Shown here: piece by piece, positions 45,799 through 56,300 of the stretch
Layout: every line of letters begins with the position of its first letter
Position numbering within the stretch: position 1 is the stretch's first letter
Origin: Tolypocladium sp. Sup5 PDA-1
Lineage: Eukaryota > Ascomycota > Sordariomycetes > Hypocreales > Ophiocordycipitaceae
Direction: 5' to 3'
Assembly: GCA_000750105.3 (NCBI GenBank)
Contig: JPHH03000003.1
Coordinates: forward strand, 1,178,001-1,242,000
Length of the DNA: 64,000 bases
Notes under the pieces: generated by a model
Seen by the model: the letters and a program-made list of their open reading frames with translations, nothing else
Told to the model about the DNA's origin: nothing
Database searches by the model: none
Program-made: the position numbers and the translations under genes

Positions 45799-48700
45799 CA
45801 TCCGTAAGCATGAGCCTTAGCGCCGCCGTGGCAATGGCATCGCGAGGTGTTGGGCTTGGTGCTTGTCGTGCGGGTGGGGATCGGTGCGCGAACGGCTACG
45901 CGGGCTCACGTGACGGGATGGCCATCGCAGGCGCATCAGATCTCACTTGGAGTCAACTCGAATGTGCGCGCATCTGGCGCATGTCGGTTGGGTTGCGAAC
46001 TTTATCTGAGCCCCCGCAACTTGAAGCGTCTCGAGCAAAGCCTTCAGACATTTCTCCCGAGCATTGCGCCGAGGGAGAGCGCTGCATTCGGGAAAGCCAT
46101 CTCCGCCAAATGATGGAGGTAGGCTGAAGCCACAATCGCTGTCTTGCGAACCCTTCAGTGGTGTGATCTATACTCGTAGACGGTGATAAGACATAACTTA
46201 TCCCACACCACGTGTGCACATAGGTACAAGCAATCTAGGTCGGCTCTACGGACTATTGCCGTCGTAATTACCGCGTATCCGCCATGAGTGGCTTCGACGT
46301 CCAAGGCTTACCTATGTATTGCGAACCCATCCAATCACTATCCGCAGATGCATCTTGAAGAGTCTTGGGGTAAGTCGGGCCCAAAAGAGGCACCAACATT
46401 TCCATGCAAGCCGAGTCACCGTGCAGCCCAGCTGAGGCCACACGCAGTTCGCGACCCAACGTCGTTGACCTGTCGGTGACATGCATATCAGCCGCCCAAG
46501 AGAGCAAGAGAGTCGAGCCAAACCTCGAAAACACCGCTGTTTGATACCACCTCGCAGATCTCGGCCGCGATTTTTCGGGCACTGCGCTGCCTGAAACGCT
46601 GCCTCCAGCCGATGCCCAATGCCAGCTGCCCTAGTCCGTATGTACATACTCGTACATATTCCTCTCACTCTCGACCCGCAATGTGGAGTGCGACAAGGTG
46701 TCCTCATGAGCCTCAACGCTGTATCCGTACTTCGTACGGGGTGAGGCGTAACCGTGGAGTAGTATGAGCTCTTTTTCATTCTAACCCCGTGGCCGGAAAT
46801 GGAGCGTCAAAAGACGGCTACAGACGGGCTGCTGCAAGGGCGGGTGCGGCGGCAATGTCGTCAGAACCACGGAGAGGGCTTCGCTGGATGAACAGGATGG
46901 ACCCTGGTTTCTGGGGCCACTGTTGCGCACACTCCATTGCTCCCGATGATCAGACTGGACGAGGTCAGGTTGCATGGGTGGTGCTCGCTGCTCACCAGCA
47001 GCCTCCCAGGCGCTCCCGACGACACACGCGATTTTTAGCTGTCAAATAACAGCTCTTTGCCCAATGGCGGTGGCTTTTCCAATAGACACGGGGGCCGAGA
47101 CGCGAGATTGATGCGCCAGCAAGGTCCTGCCTCGGCCAAGATGCGTTCCAGGAGACCGAGTCAGCCTTCACCTCCACGGGCGCAACCCTCGGCCACGCTA
47201 CGTAGCATCGACACAATGGCCACGGGCCAAGGCTAATGAGGGAGCCGCAGGCAGCTGCAGGGACAATACGTACGAGTGGCTTCGGGCGCAGGGCATGCCA
47301 AAAGCTGGAGCCCCGCGAAAGCTCGAGCCCTCCCTCACCGGACCCTGGATCTGCAATGGGTGAGATGAAGCAATCACACGGCAATTTGCCGCAATAGCCA
47401 TGGCCAGGTGCGGACTTTACAGACTCTTGTCGGGCCGGCCATCTGTTATCAATCAATTCCGGGCGGGCGGGCTCCTCCACGGGGTCAAGCGTGCGAGGCA
47501 AGGCTCAGCCGGCTGGGACAGGAGTACGTACTCGTATCCCACAACGCCGCGGCATGATGGAGTAATCGACGTCGGGTGAGCGGGCCACAGGCGGCCGTAC
47601 GTACTCGTATCTACTCGTACGGCAAAAGACGACGGTCCCACGGTCCGGCGCCTCGCCCAAGGTCTGTGGGCCGGCGACGCCGAGGCGTGATCTCGGTTAT
47701 TGGAGTCCGTCGTCGCCACCGTCGGTCACCGACCGCCCCGAGCGGAGCCCCGCGTCGTGGCATCGTGGCACCGTCACAGCACGTGGGCGGGCTGCAGAGG
47801 TCGGTGTGGCCAGTAACCACTGGGCAGCCCACAGGCTCTGGGAACGCTTGCCGGTACGTATTGCAGCGCCCCCAGGGATCGCACGTGAAAGCGGCAAGGT
47901 GTCGTGGGAGACTGGGACTCTGTCCCTGCTCGGAAGTTGGATCAGATACGGCAATAGGCGGCGTCCTGGCCAAAGGGGCAACGGGGCCCAGAGCGACCAG
48001 CCCCGGAGACGCCAAGACTCAAGAGCAAAAGAGCAGCAAAAGCACGCAAGATGATTCAGAAACACCATACAGGCAGGCGTCCAACGTCGCCGCGAGCGGT
48101 CGCCGTCGCACGAGTACGTAAAAGAGGACCCGAAACAAGGCAAGACTCTGCTGTGCCTTTGAACGACCGTCCGTATTTGGAAGCTGTACCAGTGCCACGG
48201 GGCTGAGGCTAAACCAGCTCCTCGGATCAGGGCTACTGCATGTGCCCGCCGTCTCTCCAGACATCGGGAGCTGCGTGCCGGCTCGCCTGACGGGCGCCAA
48301 GTCCGCTGTTATCAGCACCGAGGTGCGTGCCCCCAGACTTCGAGATAAGCACGAGAGCTTAAAGCCAAGGAGCCGAGGCAAGTGAGAAAGTTACAGTCGA
48401 CAATGGGAAGAGCCGACAAGCGTATCGTCGCGCCCAGACCTCTGCCGTCTCGTCCCTGTTGCACCGGAGAATGACCTCAACACCGCCGACCAAGGATAAG
48501 GCGCACAGGGAGCCTCCAGCCCACTCTCGGAGCGCCGGCCGGACTTCCCCGTCCCGAGAGCCGCCTGCGATTCCAGGACCGACAGGGAGCGTCAGGGAGA
48601 TCTGAGATTAGGCCCCGGAATTGCCCAAATCAGCTAGACATGGGCTGGGGTCACGGAGTGATCTTTGCGGCGGGAGCATGTGCCACAGGGCGCGAGCAGG

Positions 48701-49163
48701 TTCCAAGCAGGGCAGTTGAGGTCCTGCTTCTCGAAAAGAAAGGCCGAACGAGTCCATCGAGAGGCCTTGGCAGTACTCGTAGACCAGCTTGACCAGATGG
48801 CAGTATGGCTGCTGATAAGGACGGGCAGCCTTTCGAGGCGGCGATCTGGCAGCAGACTATCGATTGGCGCGCACACCAATGACAGCCCCAAGACGTGGCT
48901 TGTGGTTGACAGCCTGAGGGACGCGGGATAAGCTGGGCCCCCACACAATGCGGAGGATGGACGAGCAAGGGTGCAGGCATTTTCCTGGGGTCCCCAGCTT
49001 GCGAGGTGAGACAATAGCGACAATGTACGCATACAAGTACATACTTCGTACAACCTTGGCGAGGTCTCCGCGGGCGGCATCCAGCAGGAGAGCCAGCTGC
49101 GGCGGTACCTGGAGAAGTGAAGTCTGGGGAAGGCTTACTTCCTCGCTGATAGCCACGAGCCAG

Positions 49164-49259
49164 CGTTAACTCGAGCAAGCGTTAACTCGAGCAAGCGTTA
49201 ACTCGAGCAAGCGTTAACTCGAGCAAGCGTTAACTCGAGCCAGCGTTAACTCAAGCTAG
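49164..49259 (+). repeat. 16-bp minisatellite, 6 copies, with HpaI and XhoI-type palindromes in each unit
   Basis: The unit CGTTAACTCGAGCAAG is repeated at 49164, 49180, 49196 and 49212 without change, then at 49228 (one change) and 49244 (two changes). Each unit contains the overlapping palindromes GTTAAC and CTCGAG (the last unit has CTCAAG instead). Confidence 0.95.
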
Positions 49260-51055
49260 TAGGTGTTGGCGGTAAAGGGTCGCACCCCACGATGGCTCTC
49301 CCCGCGAACGGTGGTCCTTGGCGAGGATGGCACGACCTGTTCTTTTCGCCAGGGACCATTTCGGAAAGAGAGGCGTGCGTCACGACTGAATCCTTGACGC
49401 CATCCGCGGCAGAGGTGAGGCGAGGCAGGTGTTTGGCGCTCTGGCTCTCGGGCGGGATGGCCATCTCAGACATGATGGGCAAAACCACCAAGAGGGGGGG
49501 GGGGTGAAGACAAGGAGGGCGGAAGCGGCGCGTGGATCGACCTCTTGCTTGGGCCAAGCAGCCGAGACACGGTGAGCCTCACCCTGCTGTCGCAGCCGAT
49601 GACTGGCCCAGCACAAGCTTTTGTGTCTCTCGGTTCCTGTTGCCAATATTCCTGGCCGTGTACGGAAGGTCAAAGAATGGCCACGAGCACGTACCGCCTA
49701 GATGCGGCCTAAAGAGTTGACTGGTGCAGACCGGGCAGAGCCGACGAGGCATGGCATCGAGGCCAGATGATGCTGCTCAGCAAGGCTTCCGCAGAAGGTT
49801 TGATTCGGCCAATGTGCTAATAAGGAGCAAGCCTCGACTCTTATCATCGAGTGCTGCAAAGGCGTGACCACGGCACACACAAGCCATGGTCGCTATCGTG
49901 CTGGCTAGTATCTGGCTTTGCAGGGGTCAAACGACCTCCCCAGACTGCAGACACCACCCGACGAGACTTCATCTCCGTCACCGGAGAAAAGGAGGGCAAG
50001 AGCCAATGCCAGAGCATCGGGCAAGATGAATGGAGTCGTTGTCCGCAAAGAAGCAAATCTCCACTGGCAGAAACGCGGACCCCCTTCCCCGTGCGAGCCA
50101 CGATGAATGAGTGATAAGCTGCTGGCGGCTGTTGTGGTGACACGGCGAATGGAGGCTTGCTGGGGTAAAACGCCTGTATCAACCGCCGGTATCTGGGGAA
50201 TTCCACCCCATTCGCTGGCCCCCACAGATGGCGCTGCTCGGGCATGGCATCATTGATCACTCAACATCAGCCCAAGGCGGCACGGCAGAGCACAACGCCG
50301 CACAGCACAGCACCGATGGGCGATGATGGTGCCGAGTCGCGGGTGGATCGGCCTCGCCCAGACGACCATTACGTGGACGCGTGCAACGAGTGGCTGCTCG
50401 TCGCATAAATGTGCTGGCTTTGAGGCGTTCGTTTGGCCAACCCCAGGGCATGAGGTGACCTAAGACGACGTCCCCCCTTGGGCGTGCGTTTGCGTTTGCG
50501 TTTGCGGGCGCCGTTTTGCTTTGGTAATAAAAGATGTGATAATTCATCCGGGGAGAGCAACGACCTTCCCGACAGGAGCGGACGTGGCCGGGATCTGACG
50601 CCGAGTCTTGGCCGCCACGGGAATGCTGATTGCTTGGATGCTTGCTGGATGCTGATGGTGGATGAGTGTTGTTGGGCCTTGGTTGGAGGGAGAGGAGCTG
50701 GCGACTTCAGGGTTGCTTGGTTGCTTACGCCCCTTATTACTCGAACCTAACCTGCTGCTGCTCGTCACGACAGTCTCGAGGTTGGTCGTTTGGGTGAGTG
50801 AGGCCAGTGACTGGCCCAGGGCGCCTCCTGGAACGGGAGCCAATCAGCCCAGCACAACAGGACACGACACGACACTACACTGTTGCGCCCCACGCCGCCC
50901 AGGCTGGTTGATACTGACGACGGATGATGAGGTGGGATAGTGGGGTGGGAAGGGAAAAGACGAGGAAATAAAGTCCTCACCTGAAATCCCTTCCCCCGCA
51001 GTGCAAGTGTCGGTGGCGCCCCTGTTTCCGTTGCACCGGACGGACATGTGAAGTT

Positions 51056-51110
51056 GCAGTCGCAGTCGCAGTCGCAGTCGCAGTCGCAGTCGCAGTCGCA
51101 GTCGCAGCCG
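51056..51110 (+). repeat. Hexanucleotide repeat (GCAGTC)n
   Basis: About nine GCAGTC units run from 51056 to 51110 and decay into GCAGCC at the end. The array is about 970 bp upstream of the cre1 start. Confidence 0.93.
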
Positions 51111-51303
51111 CAGCCGCGCCCGCGCCTTGCCTGGCTGAACGCAATCGGTGCGGGTGCGGTGCAGTGCACGCCTTGCCTTCGGTAGCGCTCGTCATTACTG
51201 TACTATCATCGGCAGCCGAGTGCGTGCTCGCAAGGTGAGACGGAGGAGGTGGAGGGATGCGCCTCAGAAGGTGGGATGGATGGATTCAATGGATGGGTGC
51301 GAG

Positions 51304-51607
51304 GTGGGGTGTGTGTGGGAGACGTGATGCAACGCGCCCAGGGGGGGCGTCGGCACAGCATCCCCAGTCCTCCGCCCCAGCCGGCCCCAGCCAAGCCACG
51401 GACCCCCCAACAGCCAGAATAGCGCAGAGGTACCTCCGCCGGCACAGTACATACTTGGCCTGTCTCGCCGAAGGCAGGGGCGTGGCTGCAGTGCCCGCCA
51501 CGACGCTGGGCACCCCGTGGGAGGAGCGAGGTACCTGTCGGCTCCCCAGGCCTTGTACCTCGCTCCCTCCAGCGGCCCTCCCTGGCGCCCCCCCATTGCC
51601 CCCCCAG
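51304..51607. promoter_or_regulatory. Cluster of CRE1-type sites (SYGGRG) upstream of cre1
   Basis: GTGGGG at 51304-51309 and CCCCAG (complement CTGGGG) at 51362-51367, 51375-51380, 51385-51390, 51543-51548 and 51602-51607 all fit the CreA/CRE1 consensus SYGGRG. Autoregulation of creA genes is known in other fungi; here it is inferred from the cluster. Confidence 0.5.
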
Positions 51608-51729
51608 CGTCCGCTGGACGTGCTCTGCGGCGCTGCAACCCTCCACAGTGGCCTGAGGTGGCGCCTCTGTTGGACTGCCCCGTGCAACGCCCTCAGCGGG
51701 CGCGAGCGCCCTGCTTTACCGCCCCCCCG

Positions 51730-51801
51730 ATGGAGGTACATCCCCCGAGGTACCTCCTCCACAGCGCGCCTGTATCGACCCGGCCGAACCCGCCCTTTTA
51801 A
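51730..51801 (+). promoter_or_regulatory. Possible upstream ORF (23 codons) ending in a TATA-like TTTTAAAA
   Basis: ATG at 51730 opens a 23-codon frame that stops at 51801. The stop overlaps TTTTAAAA (51796-51803), which could itself be a TATA-like element. If transcription starts downstream of this box, the uORF is not in the mRNA and the remaining leader (51804-52076) contains no ATG. Confidence 0.35.
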
Positions 51802-52076
51802 AACCATTCCCTCTCCCCCCGTCCCCTCCCCCGAGAAAAAAGATTCGAATCCCCCCGTCTCTTCCCAACGCAAGCATCTCACCTTGACCTGCATCCAGCA
51901 TCCGCTGCTGCAAGTCCTTCTTTGGACCACGGTACCTCACTCGACAACACCGCTCCTCAGCATCAACAGCAAGCCGACAGCCGAACCCCTTTCCCTTTTA
52001 CATAGTGCCGCAGCCGTCTCGAGAGACGACAACTCGCATTCTTCCGTCTCTCTTGGGCCGCCCACCACACCATCAC

Positions 52077-53336
52077 ATGCAACGAGCACAGTCAGCAGTG
52101 GATTTCTCCAATCTGCTGAACCCTTCCGCACTGGCTGATAGGGGCCACGACAACAACCCCAGACAAGACAACGACGTCGACATGGCCAGCGCTGCCGTCA
52201 CCGTCATCAAGCCCAACGGGCCTCTCCCCGGCGCCCAGGCGTCGGAGAACTCCAACGAGCTGCCTCGCCCGTACAAGTGCCCGCTCTGCGATAAGGCCTT
52301 CCACCGCCTGGAGCACCAGACAAGACACATCCGCACCCACACCGGCGAGAAGCCTCACGCCTGCCAGTTCCCCGGATGCAGCAAAAAGTTCTCTCGCTCT
52401 GACGAGCTGACCCGCCACTCGCGAATCCACAACAACCCCAACTCGAGACGCGGCAACAAGGGCCAGCACCAGCACCAGCACCAGCAGCTTCACCACCACC
52501 AGGGCCTGCCTCCTCACATGCACCCTGAGGGCATGATGGCTCCTCCGCCCGCCCCCAAGACCATCCGCTCTGCTCCCACCTCGGCGCTGGCTTCGCCCAA
52601 CGTCTCTCCTCCGCACTCGTACGCCTCGTTCGCTCACCACCCCCAGTCGAGCGTCCACCCTTACAACCGCAACGGTGACATCTCGATGCTGGCCAAGGCG
52701 GCCACCCAGGTGGAGCGGGAGACGCTCGCTGCTCCGGCCAACCACCACGGCTCGAGGCACCACCCTTACTACGCCCATGCCATGCCCGGATCCAGGGGCC
52801 ACCTGGGGGGCCTGTCGTCGTACCACATGTCGCGATCCCACTCTAACGAGGATCACCACGACGACCACTACAACGGATCTCTGCGACACGCCAAGCGTTC
52901 GAGGCCAAACTCGCCCAACTCTACTGCTCCCTCGTCGCCCACCTTTTCTCACGACTCACTGTCTCCTACTCCGGACCACACTCCCATCGCCACTCCCGCC
53001 CACTCTCCTCGTCTTCGTCCCTTCTCGGGCTACGAGCTGCCGAGTCTGCGAAACCTGTCCCTGCAGCACAACACGACGCCTGCGCTGGCCCCCATGGAGC
53101 CTCACCTGGAGGCCCCTCAGTTCCCGCCGACGCTCGGAACGAATGCTCCTCGCAGCACTGGCATGTCCTTGACGGACATTATCAGCCGTCCCGATGGCAG
53201 TCAGCGCAAGCTACCGGTGCCCCAGGTGCCCAAGGTGGCGGTGCACGACTTGCTGTCGGACAACGGATACAGCAACAGCGGCAGGAGCTCTGCCACGGGC
53301 AGCCTGGCTGGAGGTGATCTCATGGACCGCGTTTAG
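52077..53336 (+). CDS. cre1: Carbon catabolite repressor CreA/CRE1 (C2H2 zinc finger)
   Basis: This single-exon gene encodes 419 aa. CRE1/CreA represses genes for use of less favoured carbon sources when glucose is present, by binding SYGGRG sites. Two C2H2 fingers are clear: C68-x2-C71-x12-H84-x3-H88 and C96-x4-C101-x12-H114-x3-H118, with RLEHQTRHIRTHTGEKPHAC between them as in all CreA proteins. The start MQRAQSAVDFSNLLNP is the conserved N-terminus of hypocrealean CRE1; an upstream in-frame extension without ATG was ignored. After the fingers come a His/Gln-rich stretch (about 128-150), HPPQ/SH-rich disordered DNA, an acidic/Ser-rich region with SPNSTAPSSP, and the conserved C-terminal repressor-associated segments SLTDIISRPDGSQRKLP and VPKVAVHDLL. 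Length is close to the Trichoderma protein (402 aa). The gene stands alone: 6.3 kb and 7.6 kb of apparently noncoding DNA flank it. Confidence 0.98.
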   Translation: MQRAQSAVDFSNLLNPSALADRGHDNNPRQDNDVDMASAAVTVIKPNGPLPGAQASENSNELPRPYKCPLCDKAFHRLEHQTRHIRTHTGEKPHACQFPGCSKKFSRSDELTRHSRIHNNPNSRRGNKGQHQHQHQQLHHHQGLPPHMHPEGMMAPPPAPKTIRSAPTSALASPNVSPPHSYASFAHHPQSSVHPYNRNGDISMLAKAATQVERETLAAPANHHGSRHHPYYAHAMPGSRGHLGGLSSYHMSRSHSNEDHHDDHYNGSLRHAKRSRPNSPNSTAPSSPTFSHDSLSPTPDHTPIATPAHSPRLRPFSGYELPSLRNLSLQHNTTPALAPMEPHLEAPQFPPTLGTNAPRSTGMSLTDIISRPDGSQRKLPVPQVPKVAVHDLLSDNGYSNSGRSSATGSLAGGDLMDRV

Positions 53337-56300
53337 GAAGCGCCATGGCATCGCACACCGCACGACATGATGACTTTGGGTTATAGAGGAATAGAAAGAG
53401 TCGGCGTTTATGGTTTACACTGGCGAGGGGCACATTCCCTGCGCTCTGATGAGAAGAGCCTGGGCGGTTCAGGACGGTTTTTGTAACGGCGGACAACCAA
53501 ACTATAGACATCACCACTTTCCCCGGCGGATTAAGTTCTCAAGAGACAATATTGGAGGAGTAATTTGGATTCCTTTGTGGCTTTTGTTCTTCAGGCTTGC
53601 CAGGGCAACTCGAAAAGGGGACGAGGCAAAAAAGCACAATTTATTAAAGACAACGACAGGTCATTTGAATTCTTAATTTGTTTTGTCACTACCGGTTCTT
53701 GTGTGGCACGGGCTTTTGCTCGAGGGGCTCTTTGGGGTTCCAAGCAGACTGCAAACGGACGGACGGACAGGCGGTTTGGCGATGCGGGCTGGTTGTTTTG
53801 TTGGCGTTCTCGATTCAGCAAAGGGCGACACGCGAGCGAGCGAAACGGTCGACGCTGTGCAACCGACGAACACCTGCGAACCGCTGCGGGATTGGTGCGG
53901 ATATGGGCCCGCGGGTATGGTAGAAAAGCCTGGGCTCTGAATTTTGTTTTTTTTGTTGAGACAACACGTAACACTTGAGCTAATAATGAGAACCTCTCGT
54001 CTTTCAATTGCGACTCTCCAGTGACCACGAGCTTCTTGTTGTGACTTTGCTCCCAGGCGGCATGTCGTCATGCGCTGGCTGGCCCCTGGAGCTTCCCGTC
54101 CCTCCGAGACAGCCGGGGGGAAAAGGATCTGGGGGAACAGTGGTGCCCCACGGGGGGCATAAATGCGCCGACGGGCCTTGGTGGTGTTGAAACCTACGAG
54201 CACGAACCCGCACACCGAAGTCCGGTCTGTGCCCAGCGGCGGCCGCTTTGGGCAGGGTACGCTGGCATGAAGCTCGACACCCAAGGCGAGTTGATTGAAG
54301 CCACCGAGACAGAGTTTGGAGCTCATCTCCCCGCCAGGGTCGGTAGAGTTCTGCTGCCTGTCCAGGGACCCACACCAAGGCGGTGGTGACTTGGCCTTGG
54401 GCGAGAAGTTGGCAACACGAATCACGTCAATTATGGCGACGGCTCCGCCAGCAGGCCCCAGCATCCGTACCTCACTCAGCTTGGAATGCGGCCCATCACA
54501 AGAAGGGAAGCTCCCATTCCTTACGTGCCTCCCCACAGGCGGCTGCAGTTGAATTGAATTCGGTTTCGTAAACCTTCCGATCGCGATATCGGCCGCCGAG
54601 AACAGAGGACATAGAATCCTACCTTGAGGGCCCCAAGCTTTTTGACAGTACGATGCTTATTTGCTCCTCTCCCACGCACCCACCCCCATAAATGCGGAAC
54701 AACCTGCAGAGTACGGAGTAGAAGCGTCTATTGAAAGCCCTGGCCCAGGGGGAGCCCAAGCTACTGTTTCCGCAAGAAGAGGCTTTGGCTGGGAGACGTT
54801 CCATTCTGTTGGGGCCTGGCCAAGCCAGCCACATACAGACCGGCAAGCCTGAGAGTGCTCGAGAGACCCCCACCAACGACACCCGCGGCGGTTGTATTAG
54901 TAGGGAAAGGAGTCAGATCGATACATCGCCATTTAATCCCCATCGCGAGGGGAGAAGTTGGGAACTGAAGAATCCCACCCGTCTTGTCGCGGGGCCACGC
55001 GTCAGATGCCCAGGGATAGTGGCTTGGAGGGGCGTGTTGTACCAGCCGGGCTCGGCATACAGTGACTTCGTATTCTCGTCTATTTTGGGCGGCACCGCAA
55101 GTAACAAGCAGCATGCAGCTGGTTGAGAGCATTGGACGTCGTCTCTGTTGGAGGACACGCAATGAGACACAGTCCCTCACCGCCAAACATGGCGAGCGAA
55201 TTAGGAGCCTGGCGGCACCGGCGGGTGTGTTAGTGAGCCTGCATGGCGTGCGCGAGTCTGCGTTTGTCTTCCGCGCCAGCGCCTGAGGGAGCTGGATATT
55301 AGGATCAGGCATGGTGCGTACGGCGACTACAGCCAAGCTTGTCGTTGGGCAGGGCGGTTGCAGCTGGGTAGGCAAGTAGGGATGGTTGACTGACGGCTCG
55401 ATGATGGTGTGTGACAGGACGGATAGCCAAAGCTTGCGGCGATGTTTGAGGGAGAATGGCCGGTGGGGGCCGCACTTTTGGTGCCGGGGGTGCCGGTAGA
55501 GGCGCCCGAATGCGCCTGAATATGCGCGAGATCTGTGCCTGGCGTGGGGAGAGTGAGCACCTGAAGCAAGAGAAAAATTTTCTTACCGGTTGTTTTAGGT
55601 TTTGTGCGCCTGCAACTGTGTCGCAACGGGGACGCGGGGAAGCCTGATGGCTTGCTCTGTGGCTGACTGTGCCTCTGCTGCATTATACCCGTGTTGCATC
55701 ATCGACCACCGTTGTGCTTGGAAACAAGGACAATGATTCCATTAGGCCTGGGCCCCGGACCTTGGCAAGCTGGTATGTGGCGCCACAGGACGAAGAAAGG
55801 TTCCGAAGCGTTGCAGCCCTCGCATCAGATGTTGTTGCTCGATGTTGAAGGCTCGCGTCGTCAGTGTAAGTGCGCAGACCTGCAAAACATCCCCGCGTCC
55901 TGCGGCGCTGCCAGCATCCTATGCCCCATGTATTTCTGCCCCGGAGACGCATCTTTTGCCGTTTTGGTCAAATTGATTTGTGGGGGTGGGGTTGCGACAG
56001 GTTGGGGTTGGCACAACGCAGTTGACCGACAAGCAACAGGCATCAGGGCAACGTGCCCCTGTGTTGGCTCCTCGTCCTCAGCAAGAGACGGCTGAAAGCG
56101 TCCTGCAACGACGGGTCGTTGGTTGGCAACGTTGGACCGTGATACGACGGGAACGGAGACCGTTTCTGAGAGCATCAACTCTGTCCCGCGTCCGAGGAGC
56201 ACGACTCCCGTCCTTCCCTGTGCGACTTCTTGGCCGTCGCGTCGAGGCCCTTCTGGCCCCTGTGGGAAGCGGGTTGGCGGGGCCAGTCGGTTTCCATTGT

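Larger units (their letters stand above)
45799..52076. other. Gene-poor region of about 6.3 kb upstream of cre1
   Basis: No supportable gene between the Rad55-like start and cre1. Frames such as 46268-46582, 47576-48121 and 51257-52138 lack domains. The region carries a 16-bp minisatellite (49164-49259), a hexanucleotide repeat (51056-51110), a G11 run (49494-49504) and many dispersed TAC words. The last kilobase is the cre1 promoter and leader. Confidence 0.6.

Noticed and set aside
52092..52952. 286-codon antisense frame in cre1
   Set aside because: Mirror of the cre1 reading frame; Val/Arg/Gly-rich shadow with no domain.
53673..54536. 287-codon minus-strand frame downstream of cre1
   Set aside because: Ser/Pro/Lys-rich with no domain, and opposing frames cover the same DNA. 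Could be part of a noncoding transcript, but no coding support.
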